Assembly (NCBI GenBank): GCA_947179245.1
Contig: CAMXBD010000003.1
Coordinates: 1 to 51,319, forward strand
Length of the DNA stretch: 51,319 bases
Origin: an uncultured Lachnospiraceae bacterium
GTDB taxonomy: Bacteria; Bacillota; Clostridia; Lachnospirales; Lachnospiraceae
Reading direction: 5' to 3'
Shown here: positions 17,945 through 25,540 of the stretch, in pieces
Layout: every line of letters starts with the position of its first letter
Numbering within the stretch: position 1 is the stretch's first letter
The notes under the pieces: model-generated
What the model was told of the DNA's origin: nothing
Database searches by the model: none
What the model saw: the letters and a program-made list of their open reading frames with translations, nothing else
Translations under genes and position numbers: made by a program

Positions 17945-20509
17945 TTATCGTCTGCCACAACACTGCTTATATTTCTTACCCGAACCACACGGACACGGAT
18001 CGTTAGGGTATACCTTGGCTTCCATACGCTTTACGGGACCTTTCTGGAGCGTATCGTCCTTGTTTGTACCCGTCACCTTAGCAACCTGCTCTCTCTCCAC
18101 CTTCTGTTCGATACGGACATGGAAGAGCAGCCGAACCGTTTCTTCTTTAATGTTCTGTGTCATCTCGTCGAACATCTCATATCCGCTCATCTTGTATTCC
18201 ACCAGCGGATCTCTCTGTCCGTATGCCTGCAGTCCGGCGCCCTGACGCAGCTGATCCATATCATCAATGTGATCCATCCACTTTCTGTCGATCACCTTCA
18301 GCAGAATCACACGCTCTATCTCACGGATTGCTTCCGGTTCAGGGAACTCTGCCTCTTTGCTCTCATAAAGCTTCACCGCTTCTTCTTTCAGCTGTTGTTT
18401 CAAGCTGTTCTTCTTAGGCTTCAGCACACGGCTCGCCTTAAGCGGCTGCAACGGAATCGTAGGTAAAAGAAGCGTATTTAACTCATTGTAATCCCATTCA
18501 TCGAAATCCGTATCATCACCGATACAGATATCTACACAATTCTCCGTGATATCTGTAATCATCTTGTAGATGGCATCGCGCATGCTTTCGCCATTTAATA
18601 CGCGCCTTCTTTCCTCGTAGATGATCTCTCTCTGCTCGTTCATGACCTGATCGTATTCCAACAGGTTCTTTCTGATTCCGAAGTTGTTGTTCTCTATCTT
18701 CTTCTGCGCCGTTTCAATTGCTTTGGTTAACGCCTTATGCTCGATTTCCTGTCCTTCCGGTATACCTAAGGCATTAAACATGGTGATCATTCTGTCTGAG
18801 CCGAAAAGCCTCATCAGATCATCTTCCAGAGAGATATAGAACTTAGACTCACCCGGATCTCCCTGACGGCCGGAACGTCCACGAAGCTGATTGTCAATAC
18901 GTCTGGATTCATGACGCTCCGTACCGATAATCATCAGACCACCCGCCGCCCTTGCTTCTTCATCCAGCTTAATATCCGTACCACGGCCTGCCATGTTGGT
19001 AGCGATGGTCACTGCCCCGTGAATGCCTGCGTCAGCAACGATCTCCGCCTCCATCTCATGAAACTTCGCGTTCAGAACTTTATGCTCAATGCCATTCTTT
19101 TTCAAAAGACCGCTCAACTCTTCTGAGGCATCAATATTGATCGTGCCGACAAGTACCGGCTGCCCCTTGCTGTGAGCCTCTTTTACCGCTGCAACAATCG
19201 CACGCAGTTTCTCTTTTCTTGTCTTATATACGGCATCCTGCTGATCAACACGCGCTACAGGCTTATTGGTAGGAATCTCCACAACATCCATGCCATAGAT
19301 GTCACGGAACTCCTTCTCCTCCGTAAGCGCTGTACCTGTCATACCGGACTTTTTCTCAAATTTATTAAAGAAGTTCTGGAAAGTAATTGTAGCAAGCGTT
19401 TTACTCTCACGCTTCACTTTCACATGTTCTTTTGCCTCAATTGCCTGATGCAGACCGTCAGAATAACGGCGTCCCGGCATAATACGCCCGGTAAACTCAT
19501 CGACAATCAATACCTGATCATCTTTCACCACATAATCCTGATCCCGGAACATCAGATTGTGCGCACGCAGCGCTAAAATAATATTGTGCTGGATCTCCAG
19601 ATTCTCCGGATCCGCCAGATTCTCTATCTGGAAGAACCGCTCCACTTTGGCAACGCCCTGTGCCGTCAGATTAACTACTTTATCCTTCTCATTGACGATA
19701 AAGTCACCTGTCTCTTCACGTTCTACGCCCATGATGGCATCCATCTTCGACAACTCTTCCATGTCCTCGCCACGGGTCAGCTGTCTTGCAAGAATATCGC
19801 ACGCCTCATACAGTTTCGTAGACTTGCCGCTCTGACCGGAAATAATAAGCGGGGTACGCGCCTCATCGATAAGTACTGAGTCCACCTCATCGATAATGGC
19901 ATAATGCAGATCTCTGAGCACAAGCTGTTCCTTGTAAATGACCATATTGTCACGCAGATAATCAAAACCCAATTCATTATTGGTCACATAGGTGATATCG
20001 CAATTATATGCTTCCCTGCGCTCCTCGGACTTCATATCATTTAGGACAACGCCCACCTTTAAGCCAAGAAACTCATGCACCTGTCCCATCCACTCCGCGT
20101 CACGCTTCGCCAGATAATCATTGACGGTGACAACATGTACACCTTTCCCCTCCAATGCATTTAAATAAGCGGGCAAAAGACATGTCTGCGTCTTACCTTC
20201 ACCGGTCTTCATCTCGGCGATACGTCCCTGATGCAGAACAATGCCGCCAATCAACTGCACACGGTAATGCTCTGTATTCAGGATTCTTCTTGCTGCCTCT
20301 CTCACCGTGGCATATGCCTCCGGCAACAAGTCATCCAAAGTCTCCCCTTCTGTCAGTCTTTTCTTATAATCTTTTGTCTTATCGCGCAATTGCTCGTCCG
20401 ATAGCTCCATCATAGCCGGACGCAGATCCTCAATCTTCTTGACAAGACCTTCAATGCGTTTGATCTCTCTTTCACTGTGTGTTCCAAACACTTTCTGTAC
20501 AACACCCAT
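17945..20509 (-). CDS. secA: Preprotein translocase ATPase SecA
   Basis: SecA is the cytoplasmic/membrane-associated motor that drives proteins through SecYEG. The product has 854 aa. The Walker A region is [17 protein letters not shown], the DEAD-like motif [14 protein letters not shown], and helicase motifs include [12 protein letters not shown] and the arginine-finger region [17 protein letters not shown]. The preprotein crosslinking and C-terminal helical domains follow. The extreme C-terminus is a SEC-C zinc motif ([15 protein letters not shown]). The ORF track starts 10 codons early; ATG at 20509 has GAGG upstream. It has its own promoter and leads into prfB. Confidence 0.97.
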   Translation of the reverse strand: MGVVQKVFGTHSEREIKRIEGLVKKIEDLRPAMMELSDEQLRDKTKDYKKRLTEGETLDDLLPEAYATVREAARRILNTEHYRVQLIGGIVLHQGRIAEMKTGEGKTQTCLLPAYLNALEGKGVHVVTVNDYLAKRDAEWMGQVHEFLGLKVGVVLNDMKSEERREAYNCDITYVTNNELGFDYLRDNMVIYKEQLVLRDLHYAIIDEVDSVLIDEARTPLIISGQSGKSTKLYEACDILARQLTRGEDMEELSKMDAIMGVEREETGDFIVNEKDKVVNLTAQGVAKVERFFQIENLADPENLEIQHNIILALRAHNLMFRDQDYVVKDDQVLIVDEFTGRIMPGRRYSDGLHQAIEAKEHVKVKRESKTLATITFQNFFNKFEKKSGMTGTALTEEKEFRDIYGMDVVEIPTNKPVARVDQQDAVYKTRKEKLRAIVAAVKEAHSKGQPVLVGTINIDASEELSGLLKKNGIEHKVLNAKFHEMEAEIVADAGIHGAVTIATNMAGRGTDIKLDEEARAAGGLMIIGTERHESRRIDNQLRGRSGRQGDPGESKFYISLEDDLMRLFGSDRMITMFNALGIPEGQEIEHKALTKAIETAQKKIENNNFGIRKNLLEYDQVMNEQREIIYEERRRVLNGESMRDAIYKMITDITENCVDICIGDDTDFDEWDYNELNTLLLPTIPLQPLKASRVLKPKKNSLKQQLKEEAVKLYESKEAEFPEPEAIREIERVILLKVIDRKWMDHIDDMDQLRQGAGLQAYGQRDPLVEYKMSGYEMFDEMTQNIKEETVRLLFHVRIEQKVEREQVAKVTGTNKDDTLQKGPVKRMEAKVYPNDPCPCGSGKKYKQCCGRR

Positions 20510-20608
20510 GACTTCCTCGTTTCCGTGTATCGGATACATACTGTATCAGATACGCACTTGCTTTTTTCAAAAAGTCCCCTCATCATGTAACATAAAACAC
20601 CAACGTAT

Positions 20609-20637
20609 ATTTTATCAGATTTACAAGGCAAATTCAA
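20609..20637 (-). promoter_or_regulatory. secA promoter
   Basis: TTGAAT, a 17-nt spacer and TAAAAT lie on the minus strand about 100 nt upstream of the secA ATG and directly after the buk terminator. Confidence 0.65.
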
Positions 20638-20640
20638 CTG

Positions 20641-20680
20641 AAAAAAAACGTCCGGCAAAGTATGTATCCTCTGCCGGACG
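20641..20680 (-). terminator. Intrinsic terminator of the ptb-buk operon
   Basis: CGTCCGGCA and TGCCGGACG form a perfect 9-bp GC-rich stem with a 14-nt loop, followed on the minus strand by eight T residues. This is a textbook rho-independent terminator, 26 nt past the buk stop. Confidence 0.92.
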
Positions 20681-20706
20681 TACTTATATCATATATTATT
20701 ATCTGC

Positions 20707-21774
20707 TTAGTATACCATAGCCTTTTCTTCGCCATTCAATACACGCAAACCGCCCTGTACAAGCGCAAGCAGTTCATCCTCGCCCGGATATACCGTCATA
20801 GGTGCAATCCAGCCTGCCTGAGCCTTAAGACCTTCTACTACGACTTTGTCATAAGCGATGCCGCCAGTCACCACGATCTGATCTACTTTGCCTTCCAGAA
20901 CGCATGCCATAGAACCAATATCTTTAGATACCTGTCTGATGAACGCGTCGCGGACTTCCTTAGCCTTCGCATCGCCTTCTTCCACCATCTTGTCTACATC
21001 ACGCATATCGTTGGTGCCACAGTAAGCATTGAATCCGCCATTGCCACAAATTTTCTTATATACTTCCTTCTCGGTATACTGTCCTGAGAAACACATTTTA
21101 ATCAATGCACCACTGGGTACTGCGCCCGCCCTCTCAGGGGAGAAGGCTCCGTCACCGTCCAGTGCATTAAATACGTCTATGACCTGCCCCTGTCTGTGAG
21201 CGCCTACGGATACACCGCCGCCCATATGCACTACAATCAAATTCAGTGATGCGTAATCCTTACCCTGTTCCTTGGCGTAACGTTTTGCTACCGCCTTCTG
21301 GTTTAGCGCATGGAACACACTCGTTCTTGGGAGTTCCGGAACACCTGAATAGCGGGAAATCGGTTCTAATTCATCCACTACGACGGGATCTACAATATAG
21401 GAAGGAACCCCGACAGAATCCCCTATCTCTCTTGCCAGAATACCGCCTAAATTGGAAGCGTGCTGTCCTTGTTTACCAATTTTCAAATCTTCTAACAGAT
21501 CATCACTGACCGCATATGTTCCACCCGGAATAGGTTTCAGCATACCGCCGCGTCCAACTACCATATTCAGAGAATTGATATCAAAATCTTTTTCCTTTAA
21601 CAGATTCACAATAATGTTCTTACGGAAATCTTTCTGATCCACAATAGACGCATACTGCGCAATCTCCTCTGTCGAGTGTCTCAAAGTCTCCTCAAAGAGG
21701 AGAGTTTCATCCTCAAATACACCAATCTTGGTAGATGTAGAACCCGGATTAATTATTAAACTTTTAACTGCCAT
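20707..21774 (-). CDS. buk: Butyrate kinase
   Basis: It converts butyryl phosphate and ADP to butyrate and ATP, the last step of the kinase route to butyrate. The 355-aa product belongs to the acetokinase/ASKHA fold. It opens with the phosphate-binding [17 protein letters not shown] at about residues 5-21 and has the family motifs [13 protein letters not shown] and [19 protein letters not shown], then the adenosine-binding VTGGIAYDK near 305. Length and sequence match butyrate kinases rather than the longer acetate kinases (about 400 aa). The ATG has AGGAGG upstream. It lies 81 nt after ptb, and a strong terminator follows. Branched-chain fatty acid kinase activity is possible as well. Confidence 0.93.
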   Translation of the reverse strand: MAVKSLIINPGSTSTKIGVFEDETLLFEETLRHSTEEIAQYASIVDQKDFRKNIIVNLLKEKDFDINSLNMVVGRGGMLKPIPGGTYAVSDDLLEDLKIGKQGQHASNLGGILAREIGDSVGVPSYIVDPVVVDELEPISRYSGVPELPRTSVFHALNQKAVAKRYAKEQGKDYASLNLIVVHMGGGVSVGAHRQGQVIDVFNALDGDGAFSPERAGAVPSGALIKMCFSGQYTEKEVYKKICGNGGFNAYCGTNDMRDVDKMVEEGDAKAKEVRDAFIRQVSKDIGSMACVLEGKVDQIVVTGGIAYDKVVVEGLKAQAGWIAPMTVYPGEDELLALVQGGLRVLNGEEKAMVY

Positions 21775-21855
21775 GTTGTTTTACCTCCTGTCCGAATCAT
21801 AATATCATTTTATATTACCTGCCGCTTTATTACTGCATGACCACATGTTTTCCTG

Positions 21856-22776
21856 CTAATTCATCTTAGCCATTGCACCCGCCATAACTGCACCGAGTGC
21901 AAGCGAATTTACCTTGGTCTCGAAGTCATCGGAACGGGAAGTCAGAATAACGGGAGCCTTCGTACCCGTAAGAATATTGCCGTTCTTAACCTTTGCCGTA
22001 TGTACAAGACACTTATATACCAGATTACCCGCGTGGATATCAGGGAAAAGAAGCACGTCAGCATCACCCACAATCTTTCTGCCCTCAGCACCCTTATGTT
22101 TAGCTGCCTCTGGATCGATAGCAAGGTCTAAAGAGAGCGGTCCGTCTACGACACAGCCTGTGATCTTGCCTTCCTCACACATCTTAGTGAGTTCGTCCGC
22201 ATCAACGGTAACCGGCATCTTGGGATTTACCACTTCTACCGCCGCAAGAGGAGCCACCTTAGGATTCGGAATGCCGCATGCATGGCAGACATCCACAGTA
22301 TTCTCGATAATATGTACCTTATCTTCCAATGTAGGATATGTCATAAATGCAACGTCAGATAAGAACAGAAGATGATCGATTCCTTCCACTTCAAATACAC
22401 ACACGTGGGACAATGCCTTGCCGGTTCTCAATCCTACTTCTTTATCCAGCACGCTCTTTAAGAAGGATTTCGTGTCTATCAAGCCTTTCATATACATATC
22501 TGCTTTGCCTTGATGCACCAGCTCAACAGCTTTCAGCGCTGCCGTGTAATCATCTTTCTCATCAATAATCTCAAAACCGCTTATGTCAACATTGTCAGCG
22601 GCGGCTACTTCCTTGATCTTATCCTCATCGCCAACCAGAATTGCTTCTGCAATATTGCGCTCTTTCGCCGCAACTACCGCTTCCAGCACGGCGCTGTCCT
22701 GTGCAACTGCAACTGCAACTTTCTTGATACTACACTCAGATACTTTAGATAACAGATCATCAAAACTCTTACTCAT
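21856..22776 (-). CDS. ptb: Phosphate butyryltransferase
   Basis: It converts butyryl-CoA and phosphate to butyryl phosphate and CoA. The 306-aa product is a phosphate acetyl/butyryltransferase. Visible family motifs are EAILVGDEDKIKE near 40, ADMYMKGLIDTKSFLKSVL near 93-111 and GCVVDGPLSLDLAI near 200. The end is LLFPDIHAGNLVYKCLVH and SLALGAVMAGA. It is the first gene of ptb-buk, placing butyrate formation by the kinase route in this organism rather than only by the CoA-transferase route. AAAGGAG sits 12 nt before the ATG, a long spacing. Confidence 0.93.
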   Translation of the reverse strand: MSKSFDDLLSKVSECSIKKVAVAVAQDSAVLEAVVAAKERNIAEAILVGDEDKIKEVAAADNVDISGFEIIDEKDDYTAALKAVELVHQGKADMYMKGLIDTKSFLKSVLDKEVGLRTGKALSHVCVFEVEGIDHLLFLSDVAFMTYPTLEDKVHIIENTVDVCHACGIPNPKVAPLAAVEVVNPKMPVTVDADELTKMCEEGKITGCVVDGPLSLDLAIDPEAAKHKGAEGRKIVGDADVLLFPDIHAGNLVYKCLVHTAKVKNGNILTGTKAPVILTSRSDDFETKVNSLALGAVMAGAMAKMN

Positions 22777-22815
22777 TTTACCATTCCACTCCTTTGTTTT
22801 GTTGTCTTAATATCC

Positions 22816-22849
22816 GATGCAACATCCTCTGATATTCTCATGCTGCATC
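22816..22849 (-). promoter_or_regulatory. Hairpin in the ptb 5' leader
   Basis: On the minus strand GATGCAGCAT pairs with ATGTTGCATC (10 bp, one G-U) around a 14-nt loop, between the promoter and the SD of ptb. There is no T tract. It is a candidate mRNA-stability or regulatory hairpin. Confidence 0.4.
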
Positions 22850-22890
22850 AATCATACGCAGGATTTCACTACAGTAAACCCATCGTTAAA

Positions 22891-22919
22891 ATAATAACAC
22901 TATCAACTGAAAAAATCAA
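22891..22919 (-). promoter_or_regulatory. ptb-buk promoter
   Basis: TTGATT, a 17-nt spacer and TATTAT lie on the minus strand, giving a leader of about 110 nt before the ptb ATG. Confidence 0.65.
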
Positions 22920-22958
22920 TTTATATGTGGATTTTATGCGGTTTATCTCATTATAACA

Positions 22959-23002
22959 GAACAAGTGCAGTTTCCATTTAACAATAGAATCTGCACCTGT
23001 TC
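22959..23002 (-). terminator. Hairpin after the 56-aa ORF
   Basis: GAACAGGTGCAG pairs with CTGCACTTGTTC over 12 bp with one G-U pair and a 20-nt loop, 19 nt past the stop codon of the small ORF. The following T tract is weak (TGTTATAA), so it may be a stability hairpin instead. Confidence 0.55.
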
Positions 23003-23021
23003 CTGCGTATTAACTATAAAG

Positions 23022-23192
23022 TCATTTTTTAATATCAAGTTCACTCGTAACAATACCAAAAGACTCAAGTTTCGCTTTTACCAGTGTTAACTGGTAATCA
23101 AGTTCCCTTTCAGCATCGTCAGCATTTTTGATGCGCTGTAAGTTTGAATAAGTATCAATTAAATTATTGATCATTTCTTTATCGCTAGGCAT
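23022..23192 (-). CDS. Small 56-aa hypothetical protein
   Basis: This gene is absent from the ORF track because of its length. It encodes 56 aa, starting MPSDKEMINNLIDTYSNL, with a charged helical middle (IKNADDAERELDYQLT) and ending in TSELDIKK. Two amphipathic helices are likely, reminiscent of small helical-hairpin regulators such as Spo0E-like proteins, but the SxxxD signature of that family is not convincing. A strong SD (GGGAGGTG) lies 7 nt before the ATG, a TAGACT-17-TATAAT promoter lies upstream and a 12-bp hairpin follows. Its own promoter and SD make it a credible gene. Function is unknown. Confidence 0.75.
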   Translation of the reverse strand: MPSDKEMINNLIDTYSNLQRIKNADDAERELDYQLTLVKAKLESFGIVTSELDIKK

Positions 23193-23216
23193 ACTATTCA
23201 CCTCCCAAATAAAAAA

Positions 23217-23300
23217 TCGAACAAGTACAATTACGAAATTCGCTTCGCGAACTCGAAAGAACGGAACAATTTCCTATTATATAAAATAAGAACTTGTTTA
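23217..23300 (-). promoter_or_regulatory. Structured leader / possible attenuator of the 56-aa ORF
   Basis: Between the promoter and SD on the minus strand, nested pairings are possible: AACAAGT with ACTTGTT (outer), GAAATT with AATTTC (middle) and TTCG/CGAA elements (inner). The outer arm is followed by GATTTTTTATTT and then the SD. This layout resembles a transcription attenuator. It is seen by eye only; folding was not computed. Confidence 0.4.
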
Positions 23301-23309
23301 TTATGAGTT

Positions 23310-23338
23310 ATTATATCATGGCATATATTTAAAGTCTA
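23310..23338 (-). promoter_or_regulatory. Promoter of the 56-aa ORF
   Basis: TAGACT, a 17-nt spacer and a consensus TATAAT lie on the minus strand just after the AICAR transformylase stop codon. They give a transcript with a leader of about 110 nt. Confidence 0.65.
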
Positions 23339-23383
23339 TTTATTTGTCTTACCCTTATTTTAATCACGACATTCATCGCACTT

Positions 23384-24565
23384 TTAATGATGGAACAGCC
23401 GTATCCCCGTAAAGCACATCGTCATGCCGTATTTATTACATGTTTCAATCACGTTATCATCCCGCACGGAACCGCCCGGCTGTGCCACATACTTCACGCC
23501 GCTTCTGTGGGCGCGCTCAATATTGTCGCCGAAGGGGAAGAATGCATCGGAACCCAATGCCACATCATTCATCTGATCCAGCCATGCACGCTTCTCTTCA
23601 CTCGTGAACACTTCCGGTTTCACCTTGAAAATCTTCTGCCATGCGCCATCCGCCAGAACATCCATGTAGTCCTCGCCAATGTATAAATCGATGGAATTGT
23701 CTCTGTCCGCACGTCCGATCCCTTCTACAAACTGCAGTCCAAGCACCTTCGGAGACTGACGAAGGAACCAGTTATCCGCCTTGGAGCCTGCCAGTCTGGT
23801 ACAGTGGATGCGGGACTGCTGCCCGGCACCGATACCGATTGCCTGTCCACCCTTTACATAGCACACGGAATTAGACTGTGTATATTTCAAGGTAATCATA
23901 GCGATTGCCAGATCGATTTTCGCCTGCTCCGGCATATCTTTGGACTCTGTCACGATATGATTGAAAAATTCGTCGTCAATTTTTAACTCATTTCTGCCCT
24001 GCTCGAAACTGATGCCATATACCTGCTTCACCTCGACAGGTGCGGGTACATAATTCTCATCGATTTCAATCACATTGTATCCGCCCTTCTTCTTCGCTCT
24101 TAGAATCTCCAACGCTTCCGGCTCATATCCCGGCGCAATCACGCCGTCGGACACCTCTCTCTTAATGATCTTGGCAGTTGCCACATCACAGACATCGGAC
24201 AACGAAATAAAATCGCCAAAAGAACTCATTCTGTCTGCGCCTCTTGCTCTCGCGTATGCATTGGCGAGCGGCGTAAACTCCATATCCAGATCATCCACCC
24301 AGTAGATCTTCTTCTCCACCTCTGTAAGCGGCAGACCTACCGCCGCGCCTGCAGGCGAAACATGTTTAAAAGAAGTTGCCGCAGGAAGCCCAGTCGCCTT
24401 CTTTAGCTCTTTCACTAACTGCCATCCGTTAAAAGCATCCAGAAAATTAATATATCCCGGTCTGCCGTTCAACACCTTGATCGGCAGTTCACTGCCATCC
24501 GCCATATAAATACGCGACGGTTTCTGATTCGGGTTACATCCATATTTCAGTTCTAATTCGTTCAT
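23384..24565 (-). CDS. Stand-alone AICAR transformylase (PurH C-terminal type)
   Basis: It formylates AICAR to FAICAR with 10-formyl-THF, the penultimate step of IMP synthesis. The 393-aa product corresponds to the transformylase half of bifunctional PurH and lacks the N-terminal IMP cyclohydrolase (MGS-like) domain. It opens with LKYGCNPNQKPSRIY and contains TSFKHVSPAGAAVG at about residues 64-77. The catalytic Lys-His pair lies in that KH, and SNSVCYVKGGQAIGIGAGQQSR appears at about 235-256. The C-terminus has AFFPFGDNIERAHRSGV and AQPGGSVRDD. The AAGGAT SD is modest. The missing cyclohydrolase is supplied by the PurO-like gene upstream, across a large palindrome. Confidence 0.92.
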   Translation of the reverse strand: MNELELKYGCNPNQKPSRIYMADGSELPIKVLNGRPGYINFLDAFNGWQLVKELKKATGLPAATSFKHVSPAGAAVGLPLTEVEKKIYWVDDLDMEFTPLANAYARARGADRMSSFGDFISLSDVCDVATAKIIKREVSDGVIAPGYEPEALEILRAKKKGGYNVIEIDENYVPAPVEVKQVYGISFEQGRNELKIDDEFFNHIVTESKDMPEQAKIDLAIAMITLKYTQSNSVCYVKGGQAIGIGAGQQSRIHCTRLAGSKADNWFLRQSPKVLGLQFVEGIGRADRDNSIDLYIGEDYMDVLADGAWQKIFKVKPEVFTSEEKRAWLDQMNDVALGSDAFFPFGDNIERAHRSGVKYVAQPGGSVRDDNVIETCNKYGMTMCFTGIRLFHH

Positions 24566-24609
24566 GTTGTTATCCTTTCGATATTAATTTGTGACATTTC
24601 GATATATGA

Positions 24610-24762
24610 GCTCAGATGAGAGTTGAATTCTAAAGGAGCCCCTTAAAAAGCGTCAGCACTTAGCGAGGTCATAAGCTGCTTTGCAGCGCAACGAGCTTAG
24701 TGTCTGTTACGCTTTTTACGGAGCGAAAGCGCGGCGACGTAGAAATCAACTCTTGTCTGAGC
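24610..24762. repeat. 153-bp near-perfect palindrome (long hairpin)
   Basis: The outer arms GCTCAGATGAGAGTTGAATTCTA and TAGAAATCAACTCTTGTCTGAGC match over 23 bp with three mismatches. Inner pairings continue: AAAAAGCG with CGCTTTTT, CAG-CACT-TAGC with GCTTAGTG-CTG, and a terminal GCTGC-TTT-GCAGC loop centred near 24681. The element fills almost all of the gap between the PurO-like and transformylase genes. It carries no ORF and looks like a single long folded element, such as a MITE-like or repetitive palindromic element, or an RNA hairpin in the purine mRNA. Confidence 0.8.
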
Positions 24763-24773
24763 GCATTATTTAA

Positions 24774-25487
24774 TTATTGATTTTTGTTTACAATTCTTGT
24801 CTCATATTTCCCGCTCTCGATTTCAATAAAGCGGACAAACAACGACACCTTGTTCTCTTCGTTCAGATTTTCCCATATCGTCTTCGTAAAACTATCGATG
24901 TCTCCCTCGACACTTACCAGTACAGGCTCGCCCTCAAAACTCGGAAGCGGATTGCCGTCGCCCATATATGTATGGATAAAATGTCCATCGCCTGCTGCCG
25001 GATTCTCGTAGGCAAAAGTATAGCGGTTGCAGGAAGACGGATCGCCGTTATTACTTTTCAGAATAGACATCGCATAATTGTATCTGCCGTTCTCCAGATG
25101 CATAATACCTGAAATGCGGGGTGTATAGTTAGGCGCATCTGGCTCGAACTCTCTTGTACGCAGCGCCTGTTCAAAAGTCTGCTGCTTATCCATCAGATCA
25201 TAGATGGTGTCTGTCTGGTCGCCGTTGGTCACAATCGTCTTATTGCCAAGAACTCTGACCGGCGCATAGATAATCAAACTGGGGTCTTCCAGTTTGGAAG
25301 GATCAAATGCCTGCGTCCGAATACCCTCTCCGTCTTCCACAAAAACACGATTTCTGCTGTTAGAACTTCTTCCCATAATAAAATAAGCTGTTACCGCATA
25401 TTTACCATCCGCCGATTTACCGATCACGATACCTCTGCCGGGATATGAATTACCCGCAAGTTCCTGCGCTAAATTCTTTTTCTCCAT
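24774..25487 (-). CDS. PurO-like IMP cyclohydrolase
   Basis: It closes FAICAR to IMP, the last step of de novo purine synthesis. The 237-aa product resembles the archaeal-type IMP cyclohydrolase family (PurO-like). Family-like features are the N-terminal GNSYPGRGIVIGKSADGKYA, AYFIMGRSSNSRNRVF near 40, PSLIIYAPVRV near 75, and NYTPRISGIM with later NRYTFAYENPAAGDGHFIHTY. ATG at 25487 with GAGGAGGAG upstream replaces the ORF-track start. It complements the cyclohydrolase-less transformylase downstream, which explains the split of PurH function. It follows the GGDEF-EAL gene by 53 nt. Confidence 0.9.
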   Translation of the reverse strand: MEKKNLAQELAGNSYPGRGIVIGKSADGKYAVTAYFIMGRSSNSRNRVFVEDGEGIRTQAFDPSKLEDPSLIIYAPVRVLGNKTIVTNGDQTDTIYDLMDKQQTFEQALRTREFEPDAPNYTPRISGIMHLENGRYNYAMSILKSNNGDPSSCNRYTFAYENPAAGDGHFIHTYMGDGNPLPSFEGEPVLVSVEGDIDSFTKTIWENLNEENKVSLFVRFIEIESGKYETRIVNKNQ

Positions 25488-25540
25488 ATTCTCCTCCTCA
25501 TTTCTGTGTATTTCACGCAATTTGTCTTTATATATATAGT

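Noticed and set aside
20707-21774. Acetate kinase
   Set aside because: The length of 355 aa, the sequence motifs and the adjacent phosphate butyryltransferase favour butyrate kinase.
23217-23300. CRISPR or riboswitch in the leader of the 56-aa ORF
   Set aside because: There are no regularly spaced repeats and no match to a riboswitch class I know; only nested hairpins are visible.
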